Assembly: GCA_030141605.1 (NCBI GenBank)
Contig: JAQGDQ010002409.1
Location: forward strand, 1-64,000
Origin: Tubiluchus corallicola
Lineage: Eukaryota; Priapulida; Priapulimorpha; Priapulimorphida; Tubiluchidae
DNA: 64,000 bases
Direction of reading: 5' to 3'
This document shows positions 38,971 to 50,352 of this stretch, piece after piece. The notes under the pieces were generated by a model. It worked only from the letters and a program-made list of their open reading frames with translations. It was not told the origin of the DNA and ran no database searches. Positions within the stretch are counted from its first letter, which is position 1; every line of letters begins with the position of its first letter. Position numbers and translations under genes: made by a program.

Positions 38971-40140
38971 TTAAAAATAAGCTATAAATAGGTTTTTGTC
39001 ATTTAGTTGATGTTGTATTTCTAATAGGTTTCTAAAATTAATAGTACCTATTACATAATTGAATTCCTGACTCTTAAAATCTTCTATTATATCGTTAAAT
39101 TGAAACAACTTTAATTCTTCTGGCGTTTCATATCTTAGGTATATTTTTAGGTTGGTAGCAATGATGTATTTATAATTAGTTTTTTGCTTGTTTTGATCTT
39201 TGTTATTTTGTAATAGCATATTGAGTTCTGTAAGAATATTCTTATTCTGAACACTTTCTCCCATTTCTTTGTTTATGATTAGGTGTTCCTCATTTAAATT
39301 ATTTGTTACAAGTACTGCAGTATAGTTATGGTCTACATTATAGAGTGAGTTTTGTGGAGAAATAAATTTAGGTGCAACAAGAAATTTTAATTTGTTTCCA
39401 TTGTGTTTTTGTATTTCTGCGATTAATTTAATTTTGTAGTTTTTCTGTTGGGCTATTTTTATATCATACTCATTTATATTTTTTATTTCAAGGTTAAGCA
39501 CATCATCAGTACTTATGATTGTGCCAAATGTATGGTATATAAGTATGATAAATTGATATAATGTATTGCAGTAGTTGGTGTAGGGAGTAGTATCTTCTTC
39601 TATAAATTCAAGTGCTTTTGCTTGCTTGAATACTGTAGAATAAGATTGAGACTGGGTGTACATTGTTGAAAGAAGGTAGTTAGATGACCCGTCTAAAATA
39701 CTTTGTATAAGTTGTATAGAAGAGTTTCTATTTTCTTTTTTCACATTGTCTATTGTGGCAAGATTGCAACAACAAGTATTATCATATAACAAAGTTCCAT
39801 TATATTTTTCTTGTAGTTGAATAAACTCTTCTAAATTAGTAGCTACATTTTTTCTATTAGTAGCTATTACATTTTTTCCTTTTTGCAAGGCTGTTTTTAC
39901 TGTATAGTAAGACTCCTCACTATCGTTTATTATCTCTATAATAGTATCTATTTCAGGGTCATTCAATACTATATTGGGGTCTATATGAAATAGCTTTTGT
40001 GGAAGAATGCTTTTCGGATGAATTCTGTGTGTAATTATTTTCTTTACAATTATATTTGCTTTAGTATTTTGTACTATTTTTACTAAGCTGTCACACGTTT
40101 TATTAAAACCAATAATGCCGATGGTTAGTTTCTTATACAT
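38971..40140 (-). CDS. Degenerate homoserine dehydrogenase-like protein
   Basis: 389 residues, aligned along the whole length with Bacteroidota homoserine dehydrogenases: nucleotide domain (KKLTIGIIGF), GKNVIATNRKNVATNLEE, ILDGSSNYLLSTM and DDVLNLEIKNIN are recognisable. The glycine-rich loop is broken (GFNKTCDSL instead of GFGxVG). The catalytic helix, usually with Asp...Lys in DxxYKLV, reads CNTLYQF, so the Asp is Asn and the Lys is Gln; another Asp is Tyr. This should abolish normal activity. It sits 71 bp after metX, the usual place for hom. The frame is intact. It could be a regulatory pseudoenzyme or a slowly decaying gene; canonical homoserine dehydrogenase may be fused to aspartokinase elsewhere. 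Confidence 0.8.
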   Translation of the reverse strand: MYKKLTIGIIGFNKTCDSLVKIVQNTKANIIVKKIITHRIHPKSILPQKLFHIDPNIVLNDPEIDTIIEIINDSEESYYTVKTALQKGKNVIATNRKNVATNLEEFIQLQEKYNGTLLYDNTCCCNLATIDNVKKENRNSSIQLIQSILDGSSNYLLSTMYTQSQSYSTVFKQAKALEFIEEDTTPYTNYCNTLYQFIILIYHTFGTIISTDDVLNLEIKNINEYDIKIAQQKNYKIKLIAEIQKHNGNKLKFLVAPKFISPQNSLYNVDHNYTAVLVTNNLNEEHLIINKEMGESVQNKNILTELNMLLQNNKDQNKQKTNYKYIIATNLKIYLRYETPEELKLFQFNDIIEDFKSQEFNYVIGTINFRNLLEIQHQLNDKNLFIAYF

Positions 40141-40211
40141 AAATCTTATTTTTAAATAATTGTTGTTAAATTATTTAAATTCGATTAAAGTCTTAAATTT
40201 ATTACGTAAAA

Positions 40212-41231
40212 TCACAAGTTTTGTTTTATAATACTTGTTAATTTTTTCGTTTCTAATAAAAAACCATCATGTCCATAGATAGAGGTTATCTCTTCATATT
40301 TAGATTTGGAGATAAGTTTATTTATTTTTTTTTGTTCTTCGACAGGAAATATAATGTCTGTATTTATTCCTACTACTGTAGTTTGGGCGGTGATTTGACC
40401 AAGTGCTTTTTGGGTGCTTTTTCTATTTCTTGCTACATTGTGTGAGTCCATTGCTTTGGTTAGGGTATGATAAGAGTAAGCATTAAATCTTCTAGCTAAT
40501 TTTTCTCCTTGATAACGCTGGTAGGAAGAAGCTTTGAAGGATTTTATTTTCTCATTGCTTTCTTCTTCCTGTGTAGTAGTGTAGGTGATATAGTTCCGAT
40601 AGCTAAGCAAGGCAATAGCACGTGCTGTTTTCATACCTTCTAAACCTGCTTTTTCGTTGTTTTCTTTCCACGTGGAGTCATTTTCTATTGCCATTCTTTG
40701 TGTTTCGTTGAAAGCTATTCCCCAAGGAGAATGTTTCACATTGCACGACAGTACAAAAAGTTTTTCCAAGTTATCTTGTAGGTCAATAGCCCATTCCAGT
40801 GCTTGCATTCCTCCAAGCGAACTACCGATAAGTATATTTATTTTCTCTAATCCAAGAGCTTCTTTTAATATCTCGTGTACTTTTGTTATATCTCTTACGG
40901 TAATAGTTGGAAAACTTTGGTAATAGGGCTGTTTCGTTACAGGATTAATAGAAAGAGGTCCCGTTGTACCATAACAAGAGCCAAGTATATTAGGACAAAT
41001 AATAAAATAATCTCTGGGATTAAATAAATCATTTTCGCCAAATAGTCCTCTCCACCAATCAAAGGGGTCGGAATTAGCTGTAAGAGCATGACATACCCAT
41101 ACCACATTGTCCTTTGCCTTATTCAATTCTCCAAAAGTATGGTAGGCTATAGTGAGATTTTCTAATTGTTCACCAGATTCTAATTCTAATGTTTTACTAT
41201 GCTTATGTGTATGATATGTGTTTCGCGCCAA
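40212..41231 (-). CDS. metX: Homoserine O-acetyltransferase
   Basis: 339 residues, alpha/beta-hydrolase fold. Catalytic triad visible: Ser in IGSSLGGMQALEW, Asp in VVGINTDIIFPVEE and His in YGHDGFL. NILGSCYGTTGPLSINP is the conserved substrate-site segment. It makes O-acetylhomoserine for methionine synthesis, the substrate of MetY, encoded 2 bp upstream. Length is normal. It could use succinyl-CoA, as some MetX do, but acetyl is the default. Confidence 0.95.
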   Translation of the reverse strand: MARNTYHTHKHSKTLELESGEQLENLTIAYHTFGELNKAKDNVVWVCHALTANSDPFDWWRGLFGENDLFNPRDYFIICPNILGSCYGTTGPLSINPVTKQPYYQSFPTITVRDITKVHEILKEALGLEKINILIGSSLGGMQALEWAIDLQDNLEKLFVLSCNVKHSPWGIAFNETQRMAIENDSTWKENNEKAGLEGMKTARAIALLSYRNYITYTTTQEEESNEKIKSFKASSYQRYQGEKLARRFNAYSYHTLTKAMDSHNVARNRKSTQKALGQITAQTTVVGINTDIIFPVEEQKKINKLISKSKYEEITSIYGHDGFLLETKKLTSIIKQNL

Positions 41232-41233
41232 TT

Positions 41234-42556
<1,323 letters not shown>

Positions 42557-42573
42557 TCAAAATAAAAAGCATA

Positions 42574-42604
42574 CAAAAATATCATCTTTTTATGAAAGTT
42601 CAAA
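42574..42604 (-). promoter_or_regulatory. Bacteroidota-type promoter of met operon
   Basis: On - : TTTG (42604-42601), spacer of 19, TATTTTTG (42581-42574), ending 36 bp before the metY start. Spacing and both boxes match the consensus exactly. Confidence 0.75.
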
Positions 42605-42744
42605 GAGAATTAAAAGTAAGGGATGAAAATAACTTTCAATTTTTATTTTTATTAACTCTTAACTTTTTAATATTTTATGTTTTATATTTGTAACTTATTT
42701 GATTTGTTTAGATGGTTATTTGTTGATTGTAAATTCCATAAGAT

Positions 42745-43494
42745 ATGTCGGGACACAGTAAGTGGTCTACTATTAAAAGAAAGAAGGGTGCTTTAGATGC
42801 AAAACGTTCTAAGCTTTTTTCGCGAGTGGTGAAAGAGATTATGATCGCTGTGAAAGAAGGCGGGAGCAGTGAAGCTGATGCTAACCCTCGTTTGAGATTA
42901 GCTATTGATAGTGCAAAACGAGTAAATATGCCTAAGGATAACATTCAACGGGCAATTAGCAGGGCTAACAAGGATGCTGTAAATTTATCAGAATTTACCT
43001 TTGAAGGGTATGCAATTAAGGGCGTAGCAATATTTGTAGAGTGTATGTCGGACAATAACAACAGGACAGTGGCAAATGTGCGGGCTATCTTTAAAAAATA
43101 TGGAGGAAGTTTAGGTACAAATGGTTCGTTGGCGTTTCTTTTTGAACGTAAAGGGGTGATTTCTATTCCGAAAGATGATTTAGATATAGAGGAATTGGGG
43201 TTGGAATTGATTGATATAGGTGCAGAGGATATAGATGTAGAAGGCGATAATATTTTAATTACCACAACTTTTGAGGATTTTGATAAGGTGCAAAAAAGGT
43301 TGAAAAAAATGGATATAGAAATAGAGAGCGCAGAGCTGCAAAGAGTAGCTAATGATACAAAAAAACTACCAATAAAAGAAGCTAAAAAAGTGCTAGATAT
43401 GATTAATGCTTTTGAGGAAGAGGAAGATGTTCAAAATGTGTTTCATAACCTTGAAATGACAGATGAATTACAAGAGTTTTTAGAGGAAGAGTAA
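42745..43494 (+). CDS. yebC: YebC/PmpR family protein
   Basis: 249 residues. Starts MSGHSKWSTIKRKKGALDAK, the family hallmark, and continues RVNMPKDNIQRAI, FEGYAIKGVAIFVECMSDN and GGSLGTNGSLAFLFERKG. Members act as transcription regulators or ribosome-associated factors helping translation of proline-rich stretches. An acidic C-terminal tail is typical of Bacteroidota versions. A TATATTTG element lies at 42683-42690. Nothing odd. Confidence 0.95.
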   Translation: MSGHSKWSTIKRKKGALDAKRSKLFSRVVKEIMIAVKEGGSSEADANPRLRLAIDSAKRVNMPKDNIQRAISRANKDAVNLSEFTFEGYAIKGVAIFVECMSDNNNRTVANVRAIFKKYGGSLGTNGSLAFLFERKGVISIPKDDLDIEELGLELIDIGAEDIDVEGDNILITTTFEDFDKVQKRLKKMDIEIESAELQRVANDTKKLPIKEAKKVLDMINAFEEEEDVQNVFHNLEMTDELQEFLEEE

Positions 43495-43559
43495 AAGTTT
43501 AAGAATTGATTTTAGTAGCATTTTAAGAATTAGTAAAATATAGTATATAATAATTTCTG

Positions 43560-43964
43560 ATGTTGAAACGTTTTTCTTTTTTGTGGATTATAATATTTGG
43601 ATTATACAATGTATGTATGGCTCAAGAGGGAAGAATAGTAGTGGTTCAGGATCAAGAGATAGGACTGTTAATGAAATCCTTTAAAACCAATAATGAAAAA
43701 ATAAAAACCTTGCGAGGCTACCGTATTCAGATATATTCTGGGTCGGGTAAGGGAGCTAAAAATATGGCCGAAAATGCAAAAAGCAAGTTTAGTACTTTAT
43801 ACCCTTCAGTTCCTGTGTACATAAACTATAATGCCCCATATTTTAGAGTACGAATAGGAGATTATAGAACAAAACAAGAGACACTGAAATTGCATAAGAA
43901 GATACAGAAAACTTTTAAAAATAGTTATCCTGTTCGAACCGAAATAAACCTTCCTAAATTATAA
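43560..43964 (+). CDS. Exported SPOR-domain protein
   Basis: 134 residues. A signal peptide (about 1-21, VCMAQ) and a C-terminal SPOR domain (about 58-130: YRIQIYSGSGKGA, PVYINYNAPYFRVRIGDYRTKQET). SPOR domains bind peptidoglycan strands lacking stem peptides at division sites. So it is probably a periplasmic, wall-associated protein. It precedes purF by 30 bp; no functional link is evident. Confidence 0.88.
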   Translation: MLKRFSFLWIIIFGLYNVCMAQEGRIVVVQDQEIGLLMKSFKTNNEKIKTLRGYRIQIYSGSGKGAKNMAENAKSKFSTLYPSVPVYINYNAPYFRVRIGDYRTKQETLKLHKKIQKTFKNSYPVRTEINLPKL

Positions 43965-43994
43965 GGAATTTTAATTTTTACTTGTTATAGATAA

Positions 43995-45899
43995 ATGAGC
44001 GAACAGATAAAGCACGAATGTGGTATTGCTATTATTAGATTATTGAAGCCTTTGGAGTATTATCAGGAGAAGTATGGTACGTGGCAGTACGGGTTTAAAA
44101 AACTTTATCTCTTAATGGAGAAACAGCACAATAGAGGACAAGATGGTGCTGGAATATTGGGTCTGAAACTGCATGCTAAGGCAGGAAAGCGATATATGCA
44201 CTACAAACGTTCAGTAGCTGCTAACCCTATTCAAGATGTTTTTGAAAAGGTGTACAATGAGTATGAAAGTTTAAAAAGAAAAACATCCTCTAAGTTCGAA
44301 GATATTAACTGGGTAAAGGAAAATCTTCCCTTTGTTTCGCAGTTGTATTTGGGACATTTACGCTATGGTACGTTTGGAAAGAATAATATAGGTTATGTGC
44401 ATCCTATTATTAGGAATAATAATTGGAGAACTAGGAGTTTGGCTATGGCAGGAAATTTTAACTTAACCAATGTAGATGAAATTTTTAAGGAGTTGTTAAA
44501 TGTAGGACAATCTCCTATTGACTTTGCTGATACGGTAACTGTTTTAGAAAATGTAGGGCATTTTTTGGATGAGGAAAATGATAATCTGCACAAAATATAC
44601 AAGGAACAAGGCTACTCTAAGAAACAAATTTCACCTCTTATTGAGAAAAATTTAGATTTGAAAAAGGTATTACGCCAAGCAAGCAGTCGTTGGGATGGAG
44701 GTTATGCTTTAGCAGGTGTGGTTGGTTATGGTGCTGCTTTTGTTATGCGAGATCCGTGGGGTATCAGACCTGCATTTTATTATAAGGACGATGAGGTGGT
44801 AGTGGTAGCTTCAGAACGTCCTGTAATACAAACAGTAATGAATGTGGATGTGGAAAGTATAAAGGAATTGGGAGCAGGTAATGTGGTAATTATAAGTCCT
44901 GAAGGAAAAGTAACGGAAGAAAATATAAGGAAAATTGAGGAACAAACACCTTGTTCATTTGAGCGAATATATTTTTCAAGAGGTAATGACAAAGATATTT
45001 ACAAGGAACGTAAGATGTTGGGCAATCTGCTTACTTCCTCTATACTTAAAGAAATAAATTATGATTTAGATAACACAGTATTTTCATATATTCCTAATAC
45101 GGCAGAACTGGCATTTTATGGTATGATAAAGGGAATACAAAATTACAATAATGTGTTAAAATTAGATAAGATAAAAAGGGCAAAAAATGATGCTGAAATA
45201 AAAAAAATAATAGATTTTGAGCCAAGATCGGAGAAGATTGCTATAAAGGATGCTAAGCTTAGAACTTTCATTTCAGGAGATGAGGGACGAAACGATTTAG
45301 TAGAGCATATATATGATACGTCATATGGTGTGGTGAGCCCTGATAAAGATAATTTGGTAGTACTGGATGATTCTATTGTAAGGGGAACTACACTGAAACA
45401 ATGTATACTAAGGATTCTGGGGCGTTTGAAACCAAAAAAAATTATTGTTGTATCTTCAGCTCCACAAATTCGCTATCCTGATTGTTATGGTATTGATATG
45501 GCTAAACTATCCGATTTTATTGCATTTCAAGCAGCTATTAGTTTGTTGAAAGAACGGGGTATGCAGCATATAATAGATGAAGTGTATAAGAATGCGAAGG
45601 AGCAAAATAAATTGCCTAAAGAAAAGGTAACAAATTTTGTGAAAAAAATTTATGAACCTTTTAGTTACGAGGAAATCTCACAAAAGATTGCAGAACTACT
45701 AAAACCAAAAGACCTTGATATAGAGGTGAAAGTAATCTACCAATCAGTAGAAAATTTGCATAAAGCCTGTCCAAAAAATAAAGGCGATTGGTATTTTACA
45801 GGTAATTATCCTACGGCAGGTGGAAATAAGGTAGTGATGAGTTCTTTTATTAACTTCATAGAAGGAAAGAATAAAAGAGGCTACCATATTGAAAATTAG
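43995..45899 (+). CDS. purF: Amidophosphoribosyltransferase, long Bacteroidota type
   Basis: 634 residues, much longer than the E. coli enzyme (about 505) but typical of a Bacteroidota branch. An N-terminal class II glutamine amidotransferase domain (KHECGIAII, EKQHNRGQDGAG, YLGHLRYGTFG) is followed by a phosphoribosyltransferase domain with the PRPP loop VVLDDSIVRGTTLKQ. The catalytic Cys is residue 9, so eight residues must be removed to free it, as in B. subtilis. It makes phosphoribosylamine, the first purine step. A paralogue of normal length may exist elsewhere; the exact role of this branch is less certain. Confidence 0.88.
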   Translation: MSEQIKHECGIAIIRLLKPLEYYQEKYGTWQYGFKKLYLLMEKQHNRGQDGAGILGLKLHAKAGKRYMHYKRSVAANPIQDVFEKVYNEYESLKRKTSSKFEDINWVKENLPFVSQLYLGHLRYGTFGKNNIGYVHPIIRNNNWRTRSLAMAGNFNLTNVDEIFKELLNVGQSPIDFADTVTVLENVGHFLDEENDNLHKIYKEQGYSKKQISPLIEKNLDLKKVLRQASSRWDGGYALAGVVGYGAAFVMRDPWGIRPAFYYKDDEVVVVASERPVIQTVMNVDVESIKELGAGNVVIISPEGKVTEENIRKIEEQTPCSFERIYFSRGNDKDIYKERKMLGNLLTSSILKEINYDLDNTVFSYIPNTAELAFYGMIKGIQNYNNVLKLDKIKRAKNDAEIKKIIDFEPRSEKIAIKDAKLRTFISGDEGRNDLVEHIYDTSYGVVSPDKDNLVVLDDSIVRGTTLKQCILRILGRLKPKKIIVVSSAPQIRYPDCYGIDMAKLSDFIAFQAAISLLKERGMQHIIDEVYKNAKEQNKLPKEKVTNFVKKIYEPFSYEEISQKIAELLKPKDLDIEVKVIYQSVENLHKACPKNKGDWYFTGNYPTAGGNKVVMSSFINFIEGKNKRGYHIEN

Positions 45900-45957
45900 A
45901 ACTTAGGAAATTTAAGCTTATTTTTGTTGTTGCTCTATTAGCTACCAAAATAAAAGT

Positions 45958-48459
45958 TTATGCTATTTCTCCTTTTTGTTTTTTTACTATCTCAAGTTTT
46001 AATTCTTTTTTTCGACTATCATATCCTATTTTTATAACATCTCCTTTTTTCAAATTGGATGATAAGATTATATCTGCCATTTCATCTTCTACGTATTTTT
46101 GGATAGCTCTTTTTAATGGTCTTGCACCCAGCTTGCTGTCATATCCTTTATCGATGATAAATTCTTTTGCTTTGGCTGTTATTTTCATTGTATAGCCCAT
46201 TTGTGTTATTCGCTGATACAACCCTTCCATTTCTATATCTATTATCTCGTGTATATCTTCTTTGGTTAATTGGTTAAATATAATAATATCATCTACCCTG
46301 TTTAAAAACTCAGGAGCAAATGCTTTTTTCAAAGCTTTTTGAATAATTCCCTTTGCTCTATCCTCTTCAGAATCATATCCCTTTCTGTTTGCGGCAAAGC
46401 CTATTCCTTGTCCAAAATCTTCTAACTGCCGCGTGCCAATGTTAGAGGTCATTATGATAATGGTATTTTTAAAATCGACTTTACGTCCTAAACTATCAGT
46501 AATATGCCCTTCATCTAATACTTGCAAAAGCAAATTAAAAACATCGGGGTGTGCTTTCTCTACTTCGTCTAAAAGTACTACAGAGTAAGGTTTTCTCCTT
46601 ACTTTCTCGGTTAGCTGCCCTCCTTCTTCATAGCCTACATATCCCGGAGGCGCTCCTACCAAACGAGATACAGAAAACTTTTCCATATATTCACTCATAT
46701 CTATACGTATAAGAGCGTCTACAGAATCAAAAAGATATTCTGTGAGTACTTTTGCTAGTCGAGTTTTGCCCACACCTGTTTGCCCTAAGAAAATAAATGA
46801 GCCAATAGGTCTTTTAGGGTCTTTCAAGCCTATTCTATTTCTTTTTATGGCTTTTACGACTTTATCCACAGCATTTTCCTGTCCTATTATTCTGGAAGTG
46901 AGTTTTTTCTTCATTTTCACTAGGCGCTCGCTTTCTGCTTCTGCAATTCGCTGTATTGGTACTCCTGACATCATAGATACTACCTCTGCTATTTTTTCTT
47001 CTGTAACAGGTTCTCTATTTTTGCTTAATTCTTTTTCCCATTCTTTTTTTGCTACATTCAACTGTGCTATTAGGGTTTTTTCTTTATCTCTAAAATTAGC
47101 TGCTAGTTCAAAGTCTTGATTTTTTACTGCGGCCATTTTGTGAAATTTTACTTTCTCTATTTCTCCTTCTATTTTTAATATGTTTTTTGGTACTTTTATG
47201 TTGGATATATGTACTCTTGCACCTGATTCATCCAAAGCATCAATAGCTTTGTCGGGAAGATGTCTATCGCTTATATATCTAGAAGTAAGTTTCACACAGG
47301 ATTCTATTGCTTTCTCTGAATAGCTTACATTGTGATGGTCTTCGTACCTGTCTTTAATATTGTTCAATATGATAATTGTTTCTTCTTCGGTAGTAGGTTC
47401 TATCATTATTTTTTGAAAACGTCTTTCTAAGGCACCATCTTTCTCTATGTACTGTCGGTATTCGTCCAATGTTGTAGCCCCAATACATTGTACTTCGCCT
47501 CTGGCGAGGAAGGGTTTTAGCATATTGGCAGCGTCTAATGAACCTGTGGTCCCTCCTGCTCCTACTATGGTGTGTATTTCATCTATAAACAATATTACAT
47601 TGTTGGTTTGAGAAAGTTCATTGAGGATGGCTTTCATACGTTCTTCAAACTGTCCTCTATATTTTGTTCCTGCCACTATGGAAGCAAGGTCTAATATCAC
47701 TACTCGTTTGCTAAACAATACGCGAGGTACTTTTTTTTGTATTATTCGCATTGCTAGTCCTTCTGCTATGGCAGATTTACCTACGCCCGGTTCCCCTATC
47801 AAAACAGGGTTGTTTTTCTTGCGTCTGCTAAGTATTTGAGCTAGTCGTTCTATTTCTTTTTGTCTTCCTACTATGGTGTCCAATTTTTTTTCTGCTGCTG
47901 CTTTGGTAATGTCTATTCCAAAGTTGTCTAGCACAGGCGTATCCGTAGTGTTTGCTCCTTTTTTTGTTTTTCTTTTGCTTTCTTCCTCTCCTCTTAGGCT
48001 TCCTCCTTCTTCTGGGTTGTCTATGGCACTTTTTATTTCTAGTTGTTTTTTTACTTTCTGATAATCTATACCCAACTGAGACAAAATTTCTATAATGGAC
48101 TTAACTTCTCTAAGTAAGGCAAGGAGTAGATGTGAGGTGCCTGCTACACTTTTTTGAAGAATTTTTGCTTCAAGGTTGGTAAGTTTCAAGATTCTTTTTG
48201 CTTCTTTCGTAAATTGAAGCTCGTCGAGGTTAGGATTCAATTGAAAAGATCTAGATCTTAGTTTATCTTCTATCTGATATTTTATGTCTTTTATATCTAT
48301 TTCAAGCGATTTGAGAAGTAGTGTTGCTTTACTGTTTTTTTCTCTTAATAGTGCTAGAAATAAATGTTCTTCGTTTACATAATCATTTCCTAACCTTCCT
48401 GCTTCTTCCTTGCTGAATAGCAATATATCTTGCATTGTGGAAGAAAGTTTTATTTTCAT
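45958..48459 (-). CDS. clpC: ATP-dependent Clp protease ATPase ClpC
   Basis: 833 residues. Clp N-domain repeats (about 1-145), first AAA+ module with Walker A GEPGVGKS (222-229), a short middle domain with a UVR-like helix ([22 protein letters not shown] region), and second AAA+ module with [12 protein letters not shown]. The loop GQGIGFAAN contains the IGF tripeptide that docks ClpP, so it is a protease partner (ClpC) and not the disaggregase ClpB. It unfolds damaged or regulated proteins. No clpP in the window. A promoter is visible at 48492-48524. Confidence 0.95.
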   Translation of the reverse strand: MKIKLSSTMQDILLFSKEEAGRLGNDYVNEEHLFLALLREKNSKATLLLKSLEIDIKDIKYQIEDKLRSRSFQLNPNLDELQFTKEAKRILKLTNLEAKILQKSVAGTSHLLLALLREVKSIIEILSQLGIDYQKVKKQLEIKSAIDNPEEGGSLRGEEESKRKTKKGANTTDTPVLDNFGIDITKAAAEKKLDTIVGRQKEIERLAQILSRRKKNNPVLIGEPGVGKSAIAEGLAMRIIQKKVPRVLFSKRVVILDLASIVAGTKYRGQFEERMKAILNELSQTNNVILFIDEIHTIVGAGGTTGSLDAANMLKPFLARGEVQCIGATTLDEYRQYIEKDGALERRFQKIMIEPTTEEETIIILNNIKDRYEDHHNVSYSEKAIESCVKLTSRYISDRHLPDKAIDALDESGARVHISNIKVPKNILKIEGEIEKVKFHKMAAVKNQDFELAANFRDKEKTLIAQLNVAKKEWEKELSKNREPVTEEKIAEVVSMMSGVPIQRIAEAESERLVKMKKKLTSRIIGQENAVDKVVKAIKRNRIGLKDPKRPIGSFIFLGQTGVGKTRLAKVLTEYLFDSVDALIRIDMSEYMEKFSVSRLVGAPPGYVGYEEGGQLTEKVRRKPYSVVLLDEVEKAHPDVFNLLLQVLDEGHITDSLGRKVDFKNTIIIMTSNIGTRQLEDFGQGIGFAANRKGYDSEEDRAKGIIQKALKKAFAPEFLNRVDDIIIFNQLTKEDIHEIIDIEMEGLYQRITQMGYTMKITAKAKEFIIDKGYDSKLGARPLKRAIQKYVEDEMADIILSSNLKKGDVIKIGYDSRKKELKLEIVKKQKGEIA

Positions 48460-48491
48460 AGTACTCTTTTTTACTATTATATTATTTATAA

Positions 48492-48524
48492 CAAAAATAT
48501 AATTTTTTGTTTATAGACAGCAAA
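48492..48524 (-). promoter_or_regulatory. Bacteroidota-type promoter of clpC
   Basis: On - : TTTG (48524-48521), spacer of 21, TATTTTTG (48499-48492), 33 bp before the clpC start. A good match to the housekeeping consensus. No heat-shock (CIRCE-like) inverted repeat was seen. Confidence 0.7.
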
Positions 48525-48953
48525 TCTATTGTTGTTTTTTTGATATATTGCATTTAACTATCTATTTTAAGTATTAGGCATTTTCTAATGCTTCTATCTA
48601 ATTTCTTGTATTTACAGTTTTATTTGAAAAATTTTAAGTAGCAACTAAACAACGGCACAATAAATAAAAAAGTATTGATTATTAACATATTTAAATTCTT
48701 ATGATTGTTATTATGTGGCAACTATTTTTTTAGTTTCTCTCACTATGCAAGTTATCAGTTTGAGTATGTTGCAAACTATGTAATTATTGTCTTTTTTTGT
48801 ATGATTGTTGTTTTGTATTGTTTTGTTTATTTGATATATAACACAAATTTTATACTTATTTTTGCAGGTATTGTTTTAGAAAACCTTATTGGAGGTTGAT
48901 TATGAAGTAATGTATTATAATTTACTATATTATTTTTTTAAATATACATACAG
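48525..48953. other. 429-bp intergenic leader between clpC and exonuclease gene
   Basis: Very AT-rich divergent region. A possible + promoter for the exonuclease gene (TTTG at 48830, TATTTTTG at 48857-48864, spacer of 23, a little long) is present. A three-codon frame (ATG AAG TAA at 48902) follows a GGAGG, perhaps by chance. A hydrophobic 64-codon frame from TTG 48705 has no supporting signal and is probably not a gene. Nothing else was recognised. Confidence 0.45.
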
Positions 48954-49727
48954 ATGAATTTAGATTTGAAAAATCCTTTGACATTTATTGATTTGGAAAC
49001 TACGGGGATAGATGTAATTAAGGATAGAATTGTAGAGATGACTATGTTGAAGGTGTACCCTGATGGAAAGGAAAAGATAAAAACTTACAAAATAAATCCT
49101 ACAATACCTATTCCTATCGAGGCTTCTAAGATACATGGTATATACGATAAGGATGTGAAGGAGTCTCCTACTTTTAAGGAGGTAGGGAAAACAGTTGCTA
49201 ACTTTATAAAAGGATGTGATTTAGCAGGTTATAATTCTAATAGATTTGATTTTCCTCTCTTGGCAGAAGAATTTCTTAGGGCTGATGTTGATTTTGATAT
49301 GAAGGGAAGAAAGTTTGTAGATGTGCAAACTATTTTTCACAAAATGGAGCAAAGAACTTTGGCTGCGGCTGTGAGATTTTATTGTAACAAGGAGCTAGAG
49401 GATGCCCATAGTTCAGAGGCTGATACTATTGCTACTTATGAGGTTTTGAAAGGACAGTTGGATAGGTATTCTAGTTTGAAAAATGATATTGATTTTTTAG
49501 CTGATTTTTCTACTCAAAATCGCAGTGCAGATTTTGCGGGTAGAATAGTTTACAATAAGGATGGAGTAGAGGTTTTTAATTTTGGAAAAAATAAGGGTGT
49601 TACTGTAGAGGAAGTTTTTGAGAAACAAAAAGGGTATTACGAGTGGATGATGAGTCAAGATTTTCCTCTTTATACGAAAAAGGTTCTGACGGCTATAAAG
49701 TTAAGAATGAAGGATAAAAAGAAGTAA
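48954..49727 (+). CDS. DnaQ-like 3'-5' exonuclease with C-terminal module
   Basis: 257 residues. DEDDh exonuclease domain (about 1-170): Asp/Glu in FIDLETTGI, Asp in YNSNRFDFPLL, His and Asp in DAHSSEADT. The C-terminal 50 residues (VFNFGKNKGVTVEEV ... YYEWMMSQDFP) resemble the small module after exonuclease X-type domains. It probably trims DNA 3' ends in repair or proofreading. It leads a two-gene unit with the FAH-like gene 4 bp downstream. Confidence 0.92.
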   Translation: MNLDLKNPLTFIDLETTGIDVIKDRIVEMTMLKVYPDGKEKIKTYKINPTIPIPIEASKIHGIYDKDVKESPTFKEVGKTVANFIKGCDLAGYNSNRFDFPLLAEEFLRADVDFDMKGRKFVDVQTIFHKMEQRTLAAAVRFYCNKELEDAHSSEADTIATYEVLKGQLDRYSSLKNDIDFLADFSTQNRSADFAGRIVYNKDGVEVFNFGKNKGVTVEEVFEKQKGYYEWMMSQDFPLYTKKVLTAIKLRMKDKKK

Positions 49728-49731
49728 AAGG

Positions 49732-50337
49732 ATGAAGTTAGTTTTTATAGAACAGGGTTGCTCGTATAAAAATAAATTTCCGAATATTCCAAATGATCTA
49801 TCAATCTTTACTAAGCCTGATACAGCTTTGTTGAGAAATAATGAAGATTTTTATGTGCCTCAATTTACAAAAGAAATTGTATGTAAGTTGAAATTTGCTG
49901 TAAGGATAAACAAAATAGGCAAACATATTGAAACTAAGTTTACTCGCAACTATTATGAGGAAATAGGTATTGGGGTAGAATTTTTAGCTAATGATAGATT
50001 ACGAGAAATAAAAGAACAGGGTGGAGCTTGGGATACAGCTAATGCTTTTGACCGCTCTACGGCTATTAGTCGTTTTTTATCTAAAAACGATTTTAAAGAT
50101 TTAGATGCTCTTAGTTTTCAACTGCATAGAAATAGTGTATTGATAGAGGATAATAATACAAGCGATTTTATACATTCTATTGATAATATCATTGCTTATG
50201 CTTCGCAGTTTTTTACATTAAAAATAGGAGATATTGTTTTTATAAGCAGTTATATAGAGGGTCAGCAAATAAAAATAGAAGATAGCTTATCTTGTAATAT
50301 TCAGGATAAAGTATTACTTAATTTTTGCATTCAATAA
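49732..50337 (+). CDS. FAH-fold protein lacking catalytic residues
   Basis: 201 residues, collinear with the short fumarylacetoacetate hydrolase family of Bacteroidota: FTKPDTALL, INKIGKHIETKF, NYYEEIGIGVEF, IDNIIAYASQFFTLKIGDIVF. The metal ligands and active-site residues are gone: the usual Glu-x-Glu before VxIN is Lys-Leu-Lys (CKLKFAVRIN), the GIDFTARD Asp is Glu in GVEFLAND, the GRNY start is EQGC, and TGTPxGVG is SSYIEGQ. The reading frame and fold pattern are intact, so it may have a binding role, or be decaying. It is translationally close to the exonuclease gene. Confidence 0.82.
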   Translation: MKLVFIEQGCSYKNKFPNIPNDLSIFTKPDTALLRNNEDFYVPQFTKEIVCKLKFAVRINKIGKHIETKFTRNYYEEIGIGVEFLANDRLREIKEQGGAWDTANAFDRSTAISRFLSKNDFKDLDALSFQLHRNSVLIEDNNTSDFIHSIDNIIAYASQFFTLKIGDIVFISSYIEGQQIKIEDSLSCNIQDKVLLNFCIQ

Positions 50338-50352
50338 AATTCTTTATCCCCC

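Noticed and set aside
46742-47119. 125-codon + frame opposite clpC
   Set aside because: It is the complement of a strongly conserved AAA+ module; composition follows clpC codons and it has no start signal.
48705-48899. 64-codon hydrophobic frame in the clpC/exonuclease gap
   Set aside because: TTG start, no convincing ribosome site, composition expected from T-rich noncoding DNA.
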